Under the pieces are notes generated by a model. That model worked only from the letters and a program-made list of their open reading frames with translations. It had not been told where the DNA came from and ran no database searches. Positions 1-8,379 of a stretch of DNA of 64,000 nucleotides are shown piece by piece; position 1 is the first letter of the stretch, and each line of letters starts with the position of its first letter. Position numbers and translations under genes: made by a program. The stretch comes from Streptomyces qaidamensis (lineage in GTDB: Bacteria > Actinomycetota > Actinomycetes > Streptomycetales > Streptomycetaceae). The stretch is from assembly GCF_001611795.1 (NCBI RefSeq), contig NZ_CP015098.1:1674001-1738000 (forward strand), given 5' to 3'.

Positions 1-271
<271 letters not shown>

Positions 272-646
272 TCATCCAGGCTGGCCAGGGGGGCTCTCGG
301 AGGATTCTCCAAGGCCGAGGGTCACGAACAGTCCAGGGCCCCGGTCCGTCGCCTCGGCGAAGATCTCCTCGGCGACCTGCCACTCCTCGGGCCGCGTCTC
401 GGCGTACGTCCGCCAGCCCTGGACGACGACCAGCAGGCCGCGCTCGCCGGCCCCGTCGGGCCAGAGGGCGGGGTCGGCCATGGAGTCGGCGAGGGCGTCC
501 CAGTTGCGGCCGAACCAGTCGGGCAGGGCCAGGTCACGGGCACAGCGGTCCATGAAGGCCGCCTTGTCCGTGACCCCGCCCAGGTCCAGGACGACCACGA
601 TCCGGCCCGCCGGGTCGTCCGGCACCCCGCGCGACTGCCTGACCAT
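272..646 (-). CDS. Barstar-family (barnase inhibitor-like) protein
   Basis: 124 residues. The core DLGGVTDKAAFMDRCARDLA then LPDWFGRNWDALADSMAD is the barstar fold signature: the GxNWDAL motif and the LP-x-WFG segment shape the ribonuclease-binding face. Barstar proteins bind and block secreted or intracellular barnase/RNase Sa-type ribonucleases. The start codon lies 3 nt below the stop of the SorC-type regulator (650), so the two are probably co-transcribed. No ribonuclease gene is adjacent, so the partner must be elsewhere, or the protein has another ligand. The C-terminus is short and Gly/Pro-rich. Family assignment is good; the cellular target is unknown. Confidence 0.85.
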   Translation of the reverse strand: MVRQSRGVPDDPAGRIVVVLDLGGVTDKAAFMDRCARDLALPDWFGRNWDALADSMADPALWPDGAGERGLLVVVQGWRTYAETRPEEWQVAEEIFAEATDRGPGLFVTLGLGESSESPPGQPG

Positions 647-649
647 CCG

Positions 650-1693
650 TCAGACTCCGTCCGGGTCGGACCGGTTGAGCGCGGACTTCGGCGCCGGGCC
701 GGCCGTCATCAGGTAGTCCGCGGCCGACGTGTCCGTCACGAGGCTGGTGACGAGCCCCGACCGCAGCACGGCGTCGATCGCGGGCCCCTTGCGCTGCCCG
801 CCCGCGATCGCGACGACCTCGGGGATCCGGCGGAGCTGGTCGGCCTTCACCGTGATGCACCGCTCGCCCAGGTCCCGGCCGACCCGGCGGCCCTCGGCGT
901 CGAAGAGGTGCGCGGACATCTCGGCGGCGACCCCGAGGGACGCGTAGTGCGACCGCTCCTCGTCACTGAGCATGTCGTGCACGGTGGAGATGCCCGGCTC
1001 CCAGGACCCGATGGAGACACAGGCGACGGTGACCTTGTCGAAGTGCTCGAAGGCCCGGGCGATGCCCGTCTGGTTGCGCAGCGCCGCGGCCGTGGCCGCG
1101 TCGGGCAGCAGCATGGGCGCGTAGATGGGGTGGGCGTCCCCGCCGGCCACCTGGGCGGCGCGGCGCACTGCCTCGACCGAGCCGCGTTCGGCGGTCCCGG
1201 CGTCGTACACGCCCGTCAGCTGCACCACCGTGCACGGTGGCAGCCGGTCGAGCGCCGCCGCCATGTGGATGGTGGAGCGGCCCCAGGCCAGGCCCAGCAC
1301 ATCACCTTCGTCGACCAGTTCGCCGAGCAGGTCGGCGGCCACCTCTCCCAGGTTCTCGGGGTCGGGTGTCTCCTCGGCCTCGGCCGGGGACTCCACCACG
1401 ACAGCGTGCCTGAGGCCGTAGCGGGCGCGGAGCGCGTCCGAGCGCTCGGCGTCCAGCTCCGCAGGCACACGGATCTCGATACGCACGAGATCCCGTTCGA
1501 GGGCGGTCTCCAGGACCCGGGCCACCTTGAAGCGGCTGACGCCGAACTCCTCCGCGATCTGGATCTTGGATTTGCCCTCGAGGTAGAAGCGGCGGGCCAT
1601 GGCCGCCGCCTGCACCAGCTCAGCGGGTCCCATCCGCATGGCTGACCGGCCCGCCGACATACCCGACACGGCGATCTCCTCACTGCTGTTCAC
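650..1693 (-). CDS. SorC/DeoR-type sugar-binding transcriptional regulator
   Basis: 347 residues starting at GTG 1693. The N-terminal helix-turn-helix (about residues 30-75, ARRFYLEGKSKIQIAEEFGV then SRFKVARVLETA) is followed by a SorC-type phosphosugar-binding domain containing DVLGLAWGRSTIHMAAAL, PPCTVVQLTGVYD and a C-terminal VAIAGGQRKGPAIDAVLRSG segment. Family members sense phosphorylated sugars and control carbon-utilisation genes. It sits 78 bp downstream of rpe on the same strand, so a pentose-phosphate-related ligand is plausible but unproven. The barstar-like gene follows after 3 nt. Confidence in the family is high; the regulon is unknown. Confidence 0.88.
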   Translation of the reverse strand: MNSSEEIAVSGMSAGRSAMRMGPAELVQAAAMARRFYLEGKSKIQIAEEFGVSRFKVARVLETALERDLVRIEIRVPAELDAERSDALRARYGLRHAVVVESPAEAEETPDPENLGEVAADLLGELVDEGDVLGLAWGRSTIHMAAALDRLPPCTVVQLTGVYDAGTAERGSVEAVRRAAQVAGGDAHPIYAPMLLPDAATAAALRNQTGIARAFEHFDKVTVACVSIGSWEPGISTVHDMLSDEERSHYASLGVAAEMSAHLFDAEGRRVGRDLGERCITVKADQLRRIPEVVAIAGGQRKGPAIDAVLRSGLVTSLVTDTSAADYLMTAGPAPKSALNRSDPDGV

Positions 1694-1771
1694 ACTCTGG
1701 ATTCGCCGTTCATCCTTGCAGATCCGGCGCGGATGATCAGCCCTGATGAGAGCCGTTCACTTTGCTGTGGC

Positions 1772-2458
1772 TCAGTGGTCGCAGGCCCAGGAGGCCTTGG
1801 CCGTCGTCGCCTCCGCCTGGGTGCGTAGTGCACGTACCGCCTGGGCCGGGTCGTTTGCCCCGTAGACCGCCGATCCGGCCACGAAGACGTCGGCTCCGGC
1901 GTCCGCGCACCGCTCGATGGTGGAAGCGGAAACTCCGCCGTCGACCTGGAGCCAGAGCTCCAGTCCGTGCTTGCTGATCAACTCGCGGGTGCGGCGAATC
2001 TTCGGAAGCATGATGTCGAGAAACGCCTGCCCCCCGAAGCCCGGTTCGACCGTCATGATCAGCAGCATGTCGAGCTCGGGGAGCAGGTCCTCGTACGGCT
2101 CGATGGGGGTCGCGGGCTTCAGCGCCATGGAGGCGCGGGCGCCCTTGGCCCGGATCTCACGGGCGAGCCGGACGGGGGCGGCGGCGGCCTCGACGTGGAA
2201 GGTGACGGAACCGGCCCCCGCCTCCACGTACTGGGGCGCCCAGCGATCGGGGGCCTCGATCATCAGGTGGCAGTCCAGCGGGGTGTCCGTCGCACGGGCG
2301 AGCGACTCCACGACCGGCACGCCGAGCGTGAGGTTCGGGACGAAATGGTTGTCCATGACGTCGACGTGGAGCCAGTCGGCTCCTTCCACGGCCTTCGCCT
2401 CGTCCGCGAGGCGAGCGAAGTCTGCGGACAGGATGCTGGGGTTGATCTGCGCGGCCAT
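1772..2458 (-). CDS. rpe: Ribulose-phosphate 3-epimerase
   Basis: 228 residues, the usual length. It interconverts D-ribulose 5-phosphate and D-xylulose 5-phosphate in the cytosolic pentose phosphate pathway. Family motifs are clear: [12 protein letters not shown] at the N-terminus, [18 protein letters not shown] (metal-binding H and catalytic D), [12 protein letters not shown], and [11 protein letters not shown] near the C-terminus. The start ATG at 2458 gives [13 protein letters not shown]. It is divergent from the MMPL transporter gene and heads a minus-strand unit with the SorC-type regulator. Nothing unusual. Confidence 0.97.
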   Translation of the reverse strand: MAAQINPSILSADFARLADEAKAVEGADWLHVDVMDNHFVPNLTLGVPVVESLARATDTPLDCHLMIEAPDRWAPQYVEAGAGSVTFHVEAAAAPVRLAREIRAKGARASMALKPATPIEPYEDLLPELDMLLIMTVEPGFGGQAFLDIMLPKIRRTRELISKHGLELWLQVDGGVSASTIERCADAGADVFVAGSAVYGANDPAQAVRALRTQAEATTAKASWACDH

Positions 2459-2543
2459 GTCCTAAGACTGCCATGCCCTCCGGGGGTTGTGAGCATCGGT
2501 ACCGGGTGGAACCGGTGCTACGTCGACCGCGGGCCGTCGTGGG

Positions 2544-2579
2544 TCGTTCGCGCAGTTCCCCGCGCCCCTGGTGGGGCGC
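2544..2579. repeat. Dispersed Streptomyces hairpin repeat, copy 1
   Basis: A block reading CGCGCAGTTCCCCGCGCCCC followed by a four-base loop and GGGGCGC. The arms at 2562-2568 and 2573-2579 form a 7-bp stem. A second, nearly identical copy lies at 28316-28349. The element occupies the divergent gap between rpe and the MMPL gene, 18 bp before the MMPL start codon. I recall this sequence as common in Streptomyces intergenic regions. Confidence 0.75.
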
Positions 2580-2597
2580 TTCCGCGAAGGGGATGTC

Positions 2598-4739
2598 ATG
2601 AAGCAGGGCGTCGCGCATCTCGTCTGCGGGCGGCGGGCCAAGTGGCTGGTGCTGGTCGTCTGGGTGGTCGTGCTGTTCATCGCCGCGCCGTTCGCCATGA
2701 AACTGACCGATGCCCAGGACAACGACGCCGCGTCCTGGCTGCCGGGGTCCGCCGAGTCCACGCAGGTGCTGGAGATCTCCGAGGGCTTCCGGCCGGAGCA
2801 GATCCCGGCGGTGGTGATCTACGCGCGGGACAGCGGCCTGACGGCGCAGGACCGTGCGGAGATCGCCGAGGACGTCACGCAGCTCGAGCAGCTCCGTGAC
2901 CACGGCATCATGGGTGAGCAGACCCGGGGGCCGGTGTTCGACCGGCAGACCGATCCGCGGGCGGCGCAGGTCTTCGTACCGATCATGATGGACGAAGAGG
3001 GCTGGGAGCGGATCTCACCCGCCGTGGAGTCCATCCGGGACGACGTCGGGACGGGTGGCGACGGGCTGAGCGTGCACATCACCGGCCCGGGCGGCACCTC
3101 GGCGGACTTCGCGGAGGCCTTCGAGGGCATCGACTCGACGCTGCTGTTCGCGGCGATGACCGTCGTCATCGTCATGCTGCTCATCACCTACCGAAGCCTG
3201 ACCCTGCTGCTGGTCCCCCTGATCGCGGTGGTCTGCGCGCTGTTCACCTCCCAGGCGCTGATCTACGTACTGGCCGAGCACGCGGGCCTGACGGTCAACG
3301 GCCAGAGCGCCGGCATCCTCACGGTGCTCGTCTTCGGCGCCGGGACGGACTACGCCCTGCTGCTGGTCGCCCGCTACCGGGAGGAGTTGCGCCGCCACAA
3401 GGACCGGCACGAGGCGATGGCCCTGGCCCTGCACCGTGCCGGTCCGGCCGTGCTCGCCTCGGGCGCGACGGTCGTCCTGAGCATGTTGGTGCTGCTGACC
3501 GCCGAGATGAACTCGACCAGCGGTCTGGGCCCGGTCGCCGCGATCGGTGTCGCCGTCGCCCTGCTCGCGATGATGAGCCTGTTCCCGGCGCTGCTGGTGA
3601 TCTTCGGCCGGTGGATCTTCTGGCCGGTGATCCCGCACCTGGGCTCCCCGGAGCCGACCGAGCGCGGCGTCTGGGCGCGCACGGGCCGCCGTATCGCCCG
3701 CCGCCCGCGCATGACCTGGGCCGTCACGGCGCTCGCCCTGGCGGTCTGCTCCCTGGGCCTGATCCAGCTGCGCGCGGAGGGCATCGGCAACGCGGACGCC
3801 TTCACCGGGAAGCCGGACTCGATCACCGGCCAGGAGGTGTCCGCGCGCTACTTCCCGGCGGGCAGCGGTGATCCGCTGGTCGTCGTCAGCAACCAGGCGC
3901 AGGCCGTGGAGGTGGGCCGCGCGGTCGCCGGGACCCAGGGCGTGGTCCCCGAGTCCCTCGGTCTGCCGCCCGGCACGAAACCGGCCTTCGAGGGCAAGGT
4001 TCTCTTCGAGGCCACCATGACCGCCCCGGCGGACAGCGAGGCCGCCAAGCAGACGGTGGAGCGGGTGCGGGACGCCGTGCACGCGGTGCCGGACGCCGAC
4101 GCCAAGGTGGGCGGCGGTACGGCGGCCCTGCTCGACATGGACAAGGCGACCACGCACGACAACATGCTGATCATCCCGCTGGTGCTGGTGGTCGTCCTGC
4201 TGATCCTCTGCGTCCTGCTACGGGCCCTGATCGCCCCGCTGCTGCTGATCGGCACGGTGATCCTGTCGTTCACGGCCGCACTCGGCATCAGCGCGCTCGC
4301 TTTCCGGTACCTCTTCGACTACGCGGGCGAGGCGACCGATTTCCCGCTGTTCGTGTTCGTGTTCCTGGTCGCCCTGGGCATCGACTACAACATCTTCCTG
4401 ACCACCCGCATCCGCGAGGAGGCGGCCCGTCAGGGCACCAGGCCTGGCGTGGTCACCGGCCTGGCCGCCACCGGCGCGGTCATCACCTCGGCGGGCCTGG
4501 TCCTGGCCGGCACATTCGCCGCCCTCGGCACCCTCCCGATGGTGGCCTTCGCCGAGATCGGCTTCGCGGTCGCCCTCGGCGTCCTCATCGACACCTTCAT
4601 CGTGCGCTCGGTGCTGGTGACGTCCCTGTTCCTGGACGTCGGACCGAAGGTGTGGTGGCCGCACCGGCTGGCCCGCGAGGACGGCGGTGCGGCGGCCCGG
4701 GAGAGCGTGGGAGCGGGGGTCAGGTGGTCCGGCGGATGA
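2598..4739 (+). CDS. MMPL-family (RND-type) membrane transporter
   Basis: 713 residues. The protein has the duplicated RND layout: a membrane segment at about residues 12-33 (WLVLVVWVVVLFIAAPFAMK), an extracytoplasmic loop, five or so helices around GILTVLVFGAGTDYALLLVA, a short linker, then the same plan repeated with FVFLVALGIDYNIFLTTRIR. The GxDY pair in each half is the family proton-relay motif. MMPL proteins export lipids, siderophores or drugs using proton motive force. I chose the ATG at 2598 because GAAGGGGA lies 7 nt upstream; the frame stays open to a GTG at 2571 inside the hairpin repeat. The 3' end overlaps rsmB convergently by 20 bp. The substrate cannot be told from sequence. 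Confidence 0.92.
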   Translation: MKQGVAHLVCGRRAKWLVLVVWVVVLFIAAPFAMKLTDAQDNDAASWLPGSAESTQVLEISEGFRPEQIPAVVIYARDSGLTAQDRAEIAEDVTQLEQLRDHGIMGEQTRGPVFDRQTDPRAAQVFVPIMMDEEGWERISPAVESIRDDVGTGGDGLSVHITGPGGTSADFAEAFEGIDSTLLFAAMTVVIVMLLITYRSLTLLLVPLIAVVCALFTSQALIYVLAEHAGLTVNGQSAGILTVLVFGAGTDYALLLVARYREELRRHKDRHEAMALALHRAGPAVLASGATVVLSMLVLLTAEMNSTSGLGPVAAIGVAVALLAMMSLFPALLVIFGRWIFWPVIPHLGSPEPTERGVWARTGRRIARRPRMTWAVTALALAVCSLGLIQLRAEGIGNADAFTGKPDSITGQEVSARYFPAGSGDPLVVVSNQAQAVEVGRAVAGTQGVVPESLGLPPGTKPAFEGKVLFEATMTAPADSEAAKQTVERVRDAVHAVPDADAKVGGGTAALLDMDKATTHDNMLIIPLVLVVVLLILCVLLRALIAPLLLIGTVILSFTAALGISALAFRYLFDYAGEATDFPLFVFVFLVALGIDYNIFLTTRIREEAARQGTRPGVVTGLAATGAVITSAGLVLAGTFAALGTLPMVAFAEIGFAVALGVLIDTFIVRSVLVTSLFLDVGPKVWWPHRLAREDGGAAARESVGAGVRWSGG

Positions 4740-6147
4740 GCGCCAGGTACATCGCGTCGGTCCCGTGCAGATGCGGCCACAGCTGCACGTCGGGCCCCTC
4801 GCCGAGGTCCGGTACGCCGGGCAGCAGCGGCCGGGCGTCGACGAGTTCGGTGTCCGGGTGCTGCTTGAGCACGTCGGCGACGACGGCGCGGGTCTCGGCC
4901 AGATGCGGCGAGCAGGTCGCGTAGCCCACGACGCCGCCGACCCGCACGGACTCCAGGGCGGTGCGCAGCAGCCCGCGCTGCAGCGGCGCGAAACCCTCCA
5001 GGTCCTGCGGGCGGCGCCGCCAGCGGGCCTCCGGGCGGCGGCGCAGGGCCCCGAGGCCCGTGCACGGCACGTCGACCAGTACCCGGTCGAAACTGCCGGG
5101 CCGCCACGCCGGACGGGTCCCGTCGGCGGCGATCACCTGGTACGGCCCGGGATTGCCGTCCAGGGCCCTGGCCACCAGCCCGGCGCGATGGGTCTGCTTC
5201 TCGGAGGCGACCAGCAGTGCGCCCCGCTCGGCGGCCAGCGCGCCGAGCAGTGCCGCCTTGCCGCCGGGCCCCGCGCATCCGTCCAGCCAGCGCCGGTCGG
5301 GCCCGTCCAGGGGCGCGCCCGCGAGGGCGATCGCCACGAGTTGGCTGCCCTCGTCCTGCACGCCCGCGCGCCCGTCCCGCACGGCGGCGATGGCACCCGG
5401 CTCCCCGCCCTCGGTCAGCCGCACGGCGTAGGGCGACCAGCGCCCCCGCACGGCGGCGTCCTCGCGGAGCAGTTCCTCGGCGGTGGCCCGTCCGGGCCGC
5501 GCCACCAGCGTCACCTCGGGCCGCTCGTTGTCGGCGCGCAGCAGCTCCTCGACGCCGTCGCGGCCGCCGCCGAGGGAGTCCCACAGCGCGGACACGATCC
5601 ACCGGGGGTGGGAGTGCACGACGGCGAGATGGTCCTCGGGGTCGTCGTCGTAGGGCGGCGCGACCCGCTCCAGCCAGCCGTCCAGATCGTGCTGCGCGAC
5701 CTTGCGCAGCACGGCGTTGACGAACTTGGCCCGCCCGTCGCCGAGCACGACCCGGGCGAGTTCGACGGTGGCCGACACGGCCGCGTGCGTCGGGATCCGC
5801 GTGCCGAGCAGCTGGTGCGCGCCGAGGCTCAGCACGTCCAGCACCGGCGGATCGACCTCCCCGAGCGGCCGGTCCACGCAGTGGGAGAGGACCGCGTCGT
5901 ACGTCCCCTGCCGCCGCAGCGTCCCGTACACCAGCTCGGTGGCGAGCGCCGCGTCCCGGGCGTCGAACGTCTCGGGTCCCTCCTTCTCCCGCGCCTTGCG
6001 CAGCAGGGGCGGGAGGACGAGGTTGGCGTAGGCGTCCCGCTCGTCCACGGCCCTCAGGGCCTCGAAGGCGAGGATGCGGACGGGGTCCTTCTTGGGCCGG
6101 CGGTAGGGCTTGCCTGACGTGCGGGCTCGACGGGGCTGTTCGCTCAC
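4720..6147 (-). CDS. rsmB: 16S rRNA (cytosine-C5)-methyltransferase, RsmB/Sun family
   Basis: 475 residues. The N-terminal 150 residues form a NusB-like RNA-binding domain (VRILAFEALRAVDERDAYAN, AKFVNAVLRKV). The C-terminal Rossmann methyltransferase domain carries DGCAGPGGKAALL (residues 289-301, SAM binding), DVPCTGLGALRRRPEARWR (Cys362) and GYATCSPHLAET (Cys412, the expected nucleophile). The substrate by family is C967 of 16S rRNA. A basic tail (PRRARTSGKPYRRPKK) precedes the NusB domain. It lies downstream of fmt as in many bacteria, but 310 bp of repeat-rich sequence separate them. It is convergent with the MMPL gene. Confidence 0.95.
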   Translation of the reverse strand: MSEQPRRARTSGKPYRRPKKDPVRILAFEALRAVDERDAYANLVLPPLLRKAREKEGPETFDARDAALATELVYGTLRRQGTYDAVLSHCVDRPLGEVDPPVLDVLSLGAHQLLGTRIPTHAAVSATVELARVVLGDGRAKFVNAVLRKVAQHDLDGWLERVAPPYDDDPEDHLAVVHSHPRWIVSALWDSLGGGRDGVEELLRADNERPEVTLVARPGRATAEELLREDAAVRGRWSPYAVRLTEGGEPGAIAAVRDGRAGVQDEGSQLVAIALAGAPLDGPDRRWLDGCAGPGGKAALLGALAAERGALLVASEKQTHRAGLVARALDGNPGPYQVIAADGTRPAWRPGSFDRVLVDVPCTGLGALRRRPEARWRRRPQDLEGFAPLQRGLLRTALESVRVGGVVGYATCSPHLAETRAVVADVLKQHPDTELVDARPLLPGVPDLGEGPDVQLWPHLHGTDAMYLALIRRTT

Positions 6148-6457
6148 GAAAAAGGTGCTCCGGGGGTGAGAAGAAGTGCGCCGTCCAGCCTACGCCGCCG
6201 CGACCGGGGCGTGACCGGCAGCGGGGGGCGAGCCGGGTCGCCGACGCTGCTCCGGCGTCGGCCGCGGAGTCGCCGAACGGGACCGGCAGCAGAGCCGCGG
6301 GCCACGTCGCCGCCGGCGCCGCCAAAGCGGGACGCGGCCGGCAGCAGGGCACCGAGCCACGTCGCCGGCGCCGCTCCGGCTTCCGCCTCCGAGTCACCGG
6401 CAGCGTGCCGTGACCGGCAGTAGGGCGCCGCGCCGGACCGCCGGACCGCTTCCGGCT
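6148..6457. repeat. 310-bp gap between fmt and rsmB with degenerate repeats
   Basis: No gene is supported here. The motif CCGGCAG recurs at 6215, 6283, 6338, 6397 and 6414, and GCCACGTCGCCG occurs at 6301 and 6356, defining two adjacent units with a 55-bp period and more decayed flanking units. The sequence is almost entirely G and C. It separates two genes normally found in one operon, so it is probably transcribed as a spacer from the minus strand. Confidence 0.6.
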
Positions 6458-7390
6458 TCAGTCCCCGAGCCGCTCGCCCTCGCCGATGCGCACCCCTCGG
6501 GCCCAGTCCGCCGCCCGCATCGGCTTCTTGCCCTGGGCCTGCACCCACAGCAGCTCGACGCCGTACGAGCCGGTGCCGACGTACACGTTGTTCTTCCCGG
6601 CGGTGATCTGCCCCGGGGCGAGGTCCGTCCGGTCGGGCGCGGGGGCGGCCTGGATGAGCTTGAGCCGCTCACCGCGGAAGGTCGTCCAGGCGCCGGGGGC
6701 CGGGGTGCAGCCCCGCACCATCCGGTCGACGCGCAGGGCGGGTGCGTTCCAGTCGAGGTGCGCGTCCTCGACGTTGACCTTCGGGGCGAGGCTGATCCCG
6801 TCGGCCGGCTGCGGTACGGCCTTCAGCGTGCCGTCCTCGATGCCGTCCATGGTCGCCGCGAGCAGCCCGGCACCGGCGAACGCCAGCCGTGTCAGCAGGT
6901 CCCCGCTGGTGTCGGTGGCCCGGATCTCCTCGGTCACCGTGCCGTACACCGGCCCGGAGTCGAGCCCCTCCTCGATCAGGAACGTCGACGCCCCGGTGAT
7001 CTCGTCACCGGCCATGATGGCGTGCTGCACGGGGGCGGCACCGCGCCAGGCCGGGAGCAGGGAGAAGTGCAGATTGACCCAGCCGTGCGCGGGGATGTCC
7101 AGCGCGACCCGGGGCAGCAGCGCTCCGTAGGCGACGACGGGGCAGCAGTCCGGTCCGATCTCCCGCAGCCGCTCCAGGAACTCGGGGTCCTTCGGCTTCG
7201 CGGGCTTCAGCACCTCGATCCCGGCCTCCTCCGCCCGCTCGGCGACGGGCGACGCGACGAGCCTGCGCCCGCGCCCGGCCGGCGCGTCGGGCCGCGTGAC
7301 GACGGCGGCCACCTCGTGCCGTCCGGAGGCGAGCAGAGCGTCCAGGGCGGGAACGGCGACCTCGGGTGTACCGGCGAAGACGAGCTTCAT
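6458..7390 (-). CDS. fmt: Methionyl-tRNA formyltransferase
   Basis: 310 residues. It transfers a formyl group from 10-formyl-tetrahydrofolate to Met-tRNA(fMet) for translation initiation. The start [20 protein letters not shown] is canonical, and [15 protein letters not shown] at residues 106-120 holds the catalytic Asn106, His108 and the SLLP loop. The C-terminal OB-like tRNA-binding domain follows ([18 protein letters not shown]). I chose the ATG at 7390; the frame is open to 7438 but the extra 16 residues are not family-like. The gene is divergent from the HTH-like gene at 7720 and precedes rsmB. Confidence 0.96.
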   Translation of the reverse strand: MKLVFAGTPEVAVPALDALLASGRHEVAAVVTRPDAPAGRGRRLVASPVAERAEEAGIEVLKPAKPKDPEFLERLREIGPDCCPVVAYGALLPRVALDIPAHGWVNLHFSLLPAWRGAAPVQHAIMAGDEITGASTFLIEEGLDSGPVYGTVTEEIRATDTSGDLLTRLAFAGAGLLAATMDGIEDGTLKAVPQPADGISLAPKVNVEDAHLDWNAPALRVDRMVRGCTPAPGAWTTFRGERLKLIQAAPAPDRTDLAPGQITAGKNNVYVGTGSYGVELLWVQAQGKKPMRAADWARGVRIGEGERLGD

Positions 7391-7719
7391 GGGGTGGTAG
7401 GGGCCTCTCGGGCGGGGGTCGATGCGGTTAACGCCCAAGTCTATGAGCCGGAAACGGAACGCCGCCGACGGCGCCCTGCTCCCACAGGAGAGCCGGGGCC
7501 TCTGGGGGGACGGTCACGGCCGGTGCGCGGCTGGGAGACGACACCTGAGGCCGAAGGCCGAGGCGCACACCCCGCGCAAACAGGCGCACGCATATGCCCC
7601 CGCGCCCCCACACCGTGACCCGCGGAGCGAATCCGCGTTGGTCAAGACAGAGTTGACCACACCGGGCCGCCATCGCGGCCCATTCCTTTCATCTCATCGC
7701 CGGTTCGAGAGGCTTGTTC
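7391..7719. promoter_or_regulatory. Divergent 329-bp regulatory gap with a TGGTCAA/TTGACCA palindrome
   Basis: No gene is seen between fmt and the HTH-like gene. A perfect inverted repeat with 7-bp arms and a 7-bp spacer lies at 7639-7645 (TGGTCAA) and 7653-7659 (TTGACCA), 60 bp before the start codon at 7720. The right arm contains TTGACC, which could serve as a -35 element, so the palindrome is well placed to be an operator. Promoter and operator functions are inferred. Confidence 0.5.
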
Positions 7720-8271
7720 ATGGCCGACCACGCAACCCACGACGCCCAGGCTCGGGCCAGCCTGCACTTGCTGGTGCGGGACATCGAGCGGGTCCGCCGG
7801 CAGGTGGACGCACTGCGCACACTCACCGCCCAGTTGGGTAACGTCTACCGCCCGCGCCGCTCCGGCCCATCCACGGGCTTCGTCGTCTACGGACGCGCCC
7901 CCGCCCCGACGGTACGTCTCGCCCAGGAGCTGCGGGACAGTGTCGAGACGCTGGTCACCGCGGCCGTGGACTTCGACCGCTCGCTCGGCTTCTCGTGGGA
8001 CGCGGTGGGTTCCGCACTCGGGGTCACCAAGCAGGCGGTCCACCGTCGTTACGGCTCCCGCCGTGCCACGGCCCCGGCGGTCACGCCCGAGCCGGAGCGC
8101 ACGCCGGAGCCGACCCCGGCGGCCGGCCGCGCGGTCAATGTGACCACCGGCCTGCCCACGGTCCCGACGGTCCCCGCGGCCCGCTCCATGCCCACGCAGC
8201 CGACAGCCGGCAGCCCCGCTCTCCGTGACGAGGCGAGGCCCACGGCTTTCCCCGGCCCGCGCAACGGCTGA
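7720..8271 (+). CDS. Conserved actinobacterial protein with helix-turn-helix-like segment
   Basis: 183 residues, start ATG 7720 preceded by GAGAGG at 7 nt; a TTG at 7714 is less well placed. Residues 15-85 are helical and charged ([20 protein letters not shown]). Residues 90-112, [20 protein letters not shown], read as a helix-turn-helix recognition unit. The C-terminal 70 residues are Pro/Thr/Ala-rich and likely disordered. The protein resembles small Streptomyces DNA-binding proteins that I cannot assign to a named family. It is the only plus-strand gene between 4740 and 25239 and has its own terminator, so it is probably a single-gene unit. Confidence 0.75.
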   Translation: MADHATHDAQARASLHLLVRDIERVRRQVDALRTLTAQLGNVYRPRRSGPSTGFVVYGRAPAPTVRLAQELRDSVETLVTAAVDFDRSLGFSWDAVGSALGVTKQAVHRRYGSRRATAPAVTPEPERTPEPTPAAGRAVNVTTGLPTVPTVPAARSMPTQPTAGSPALRDEARPTAFPGPRNG

Positions 8272-8284
8272 CGCCCCCTCTGCC

Positions 8285-8314
8285 CTGCCCTCCCGGAATG
8301 CCCCGGGAGGGCAG
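8285..8314 (+). terminator. Rho-independent-like terminator after the HTH-like gene
   Basis: A perfect 12-bp GC-rich stem (8285-8296 with 8303-8314) and six-base loop begin 14 bp after the stop codon at 8271. No clear T-run follows, which is usual for Streptomyces. It may also act on transcripts from priA, which ends at 8380 on the other strand. Confidence 0.8.
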
Positions 8315-8379
8315 TCGCGTCTCCGGTCGACGACCCCGACCCCCGACCCCAGCGGGCTCTCGCCATCACAGGCCACGCT

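Noticed and set aside
4430..6397. 655-codon minus-strand frame over rsmB
   Set aside because: Arg-rich shadow of rsmB in another frame, running into the convergent MMPL gene.
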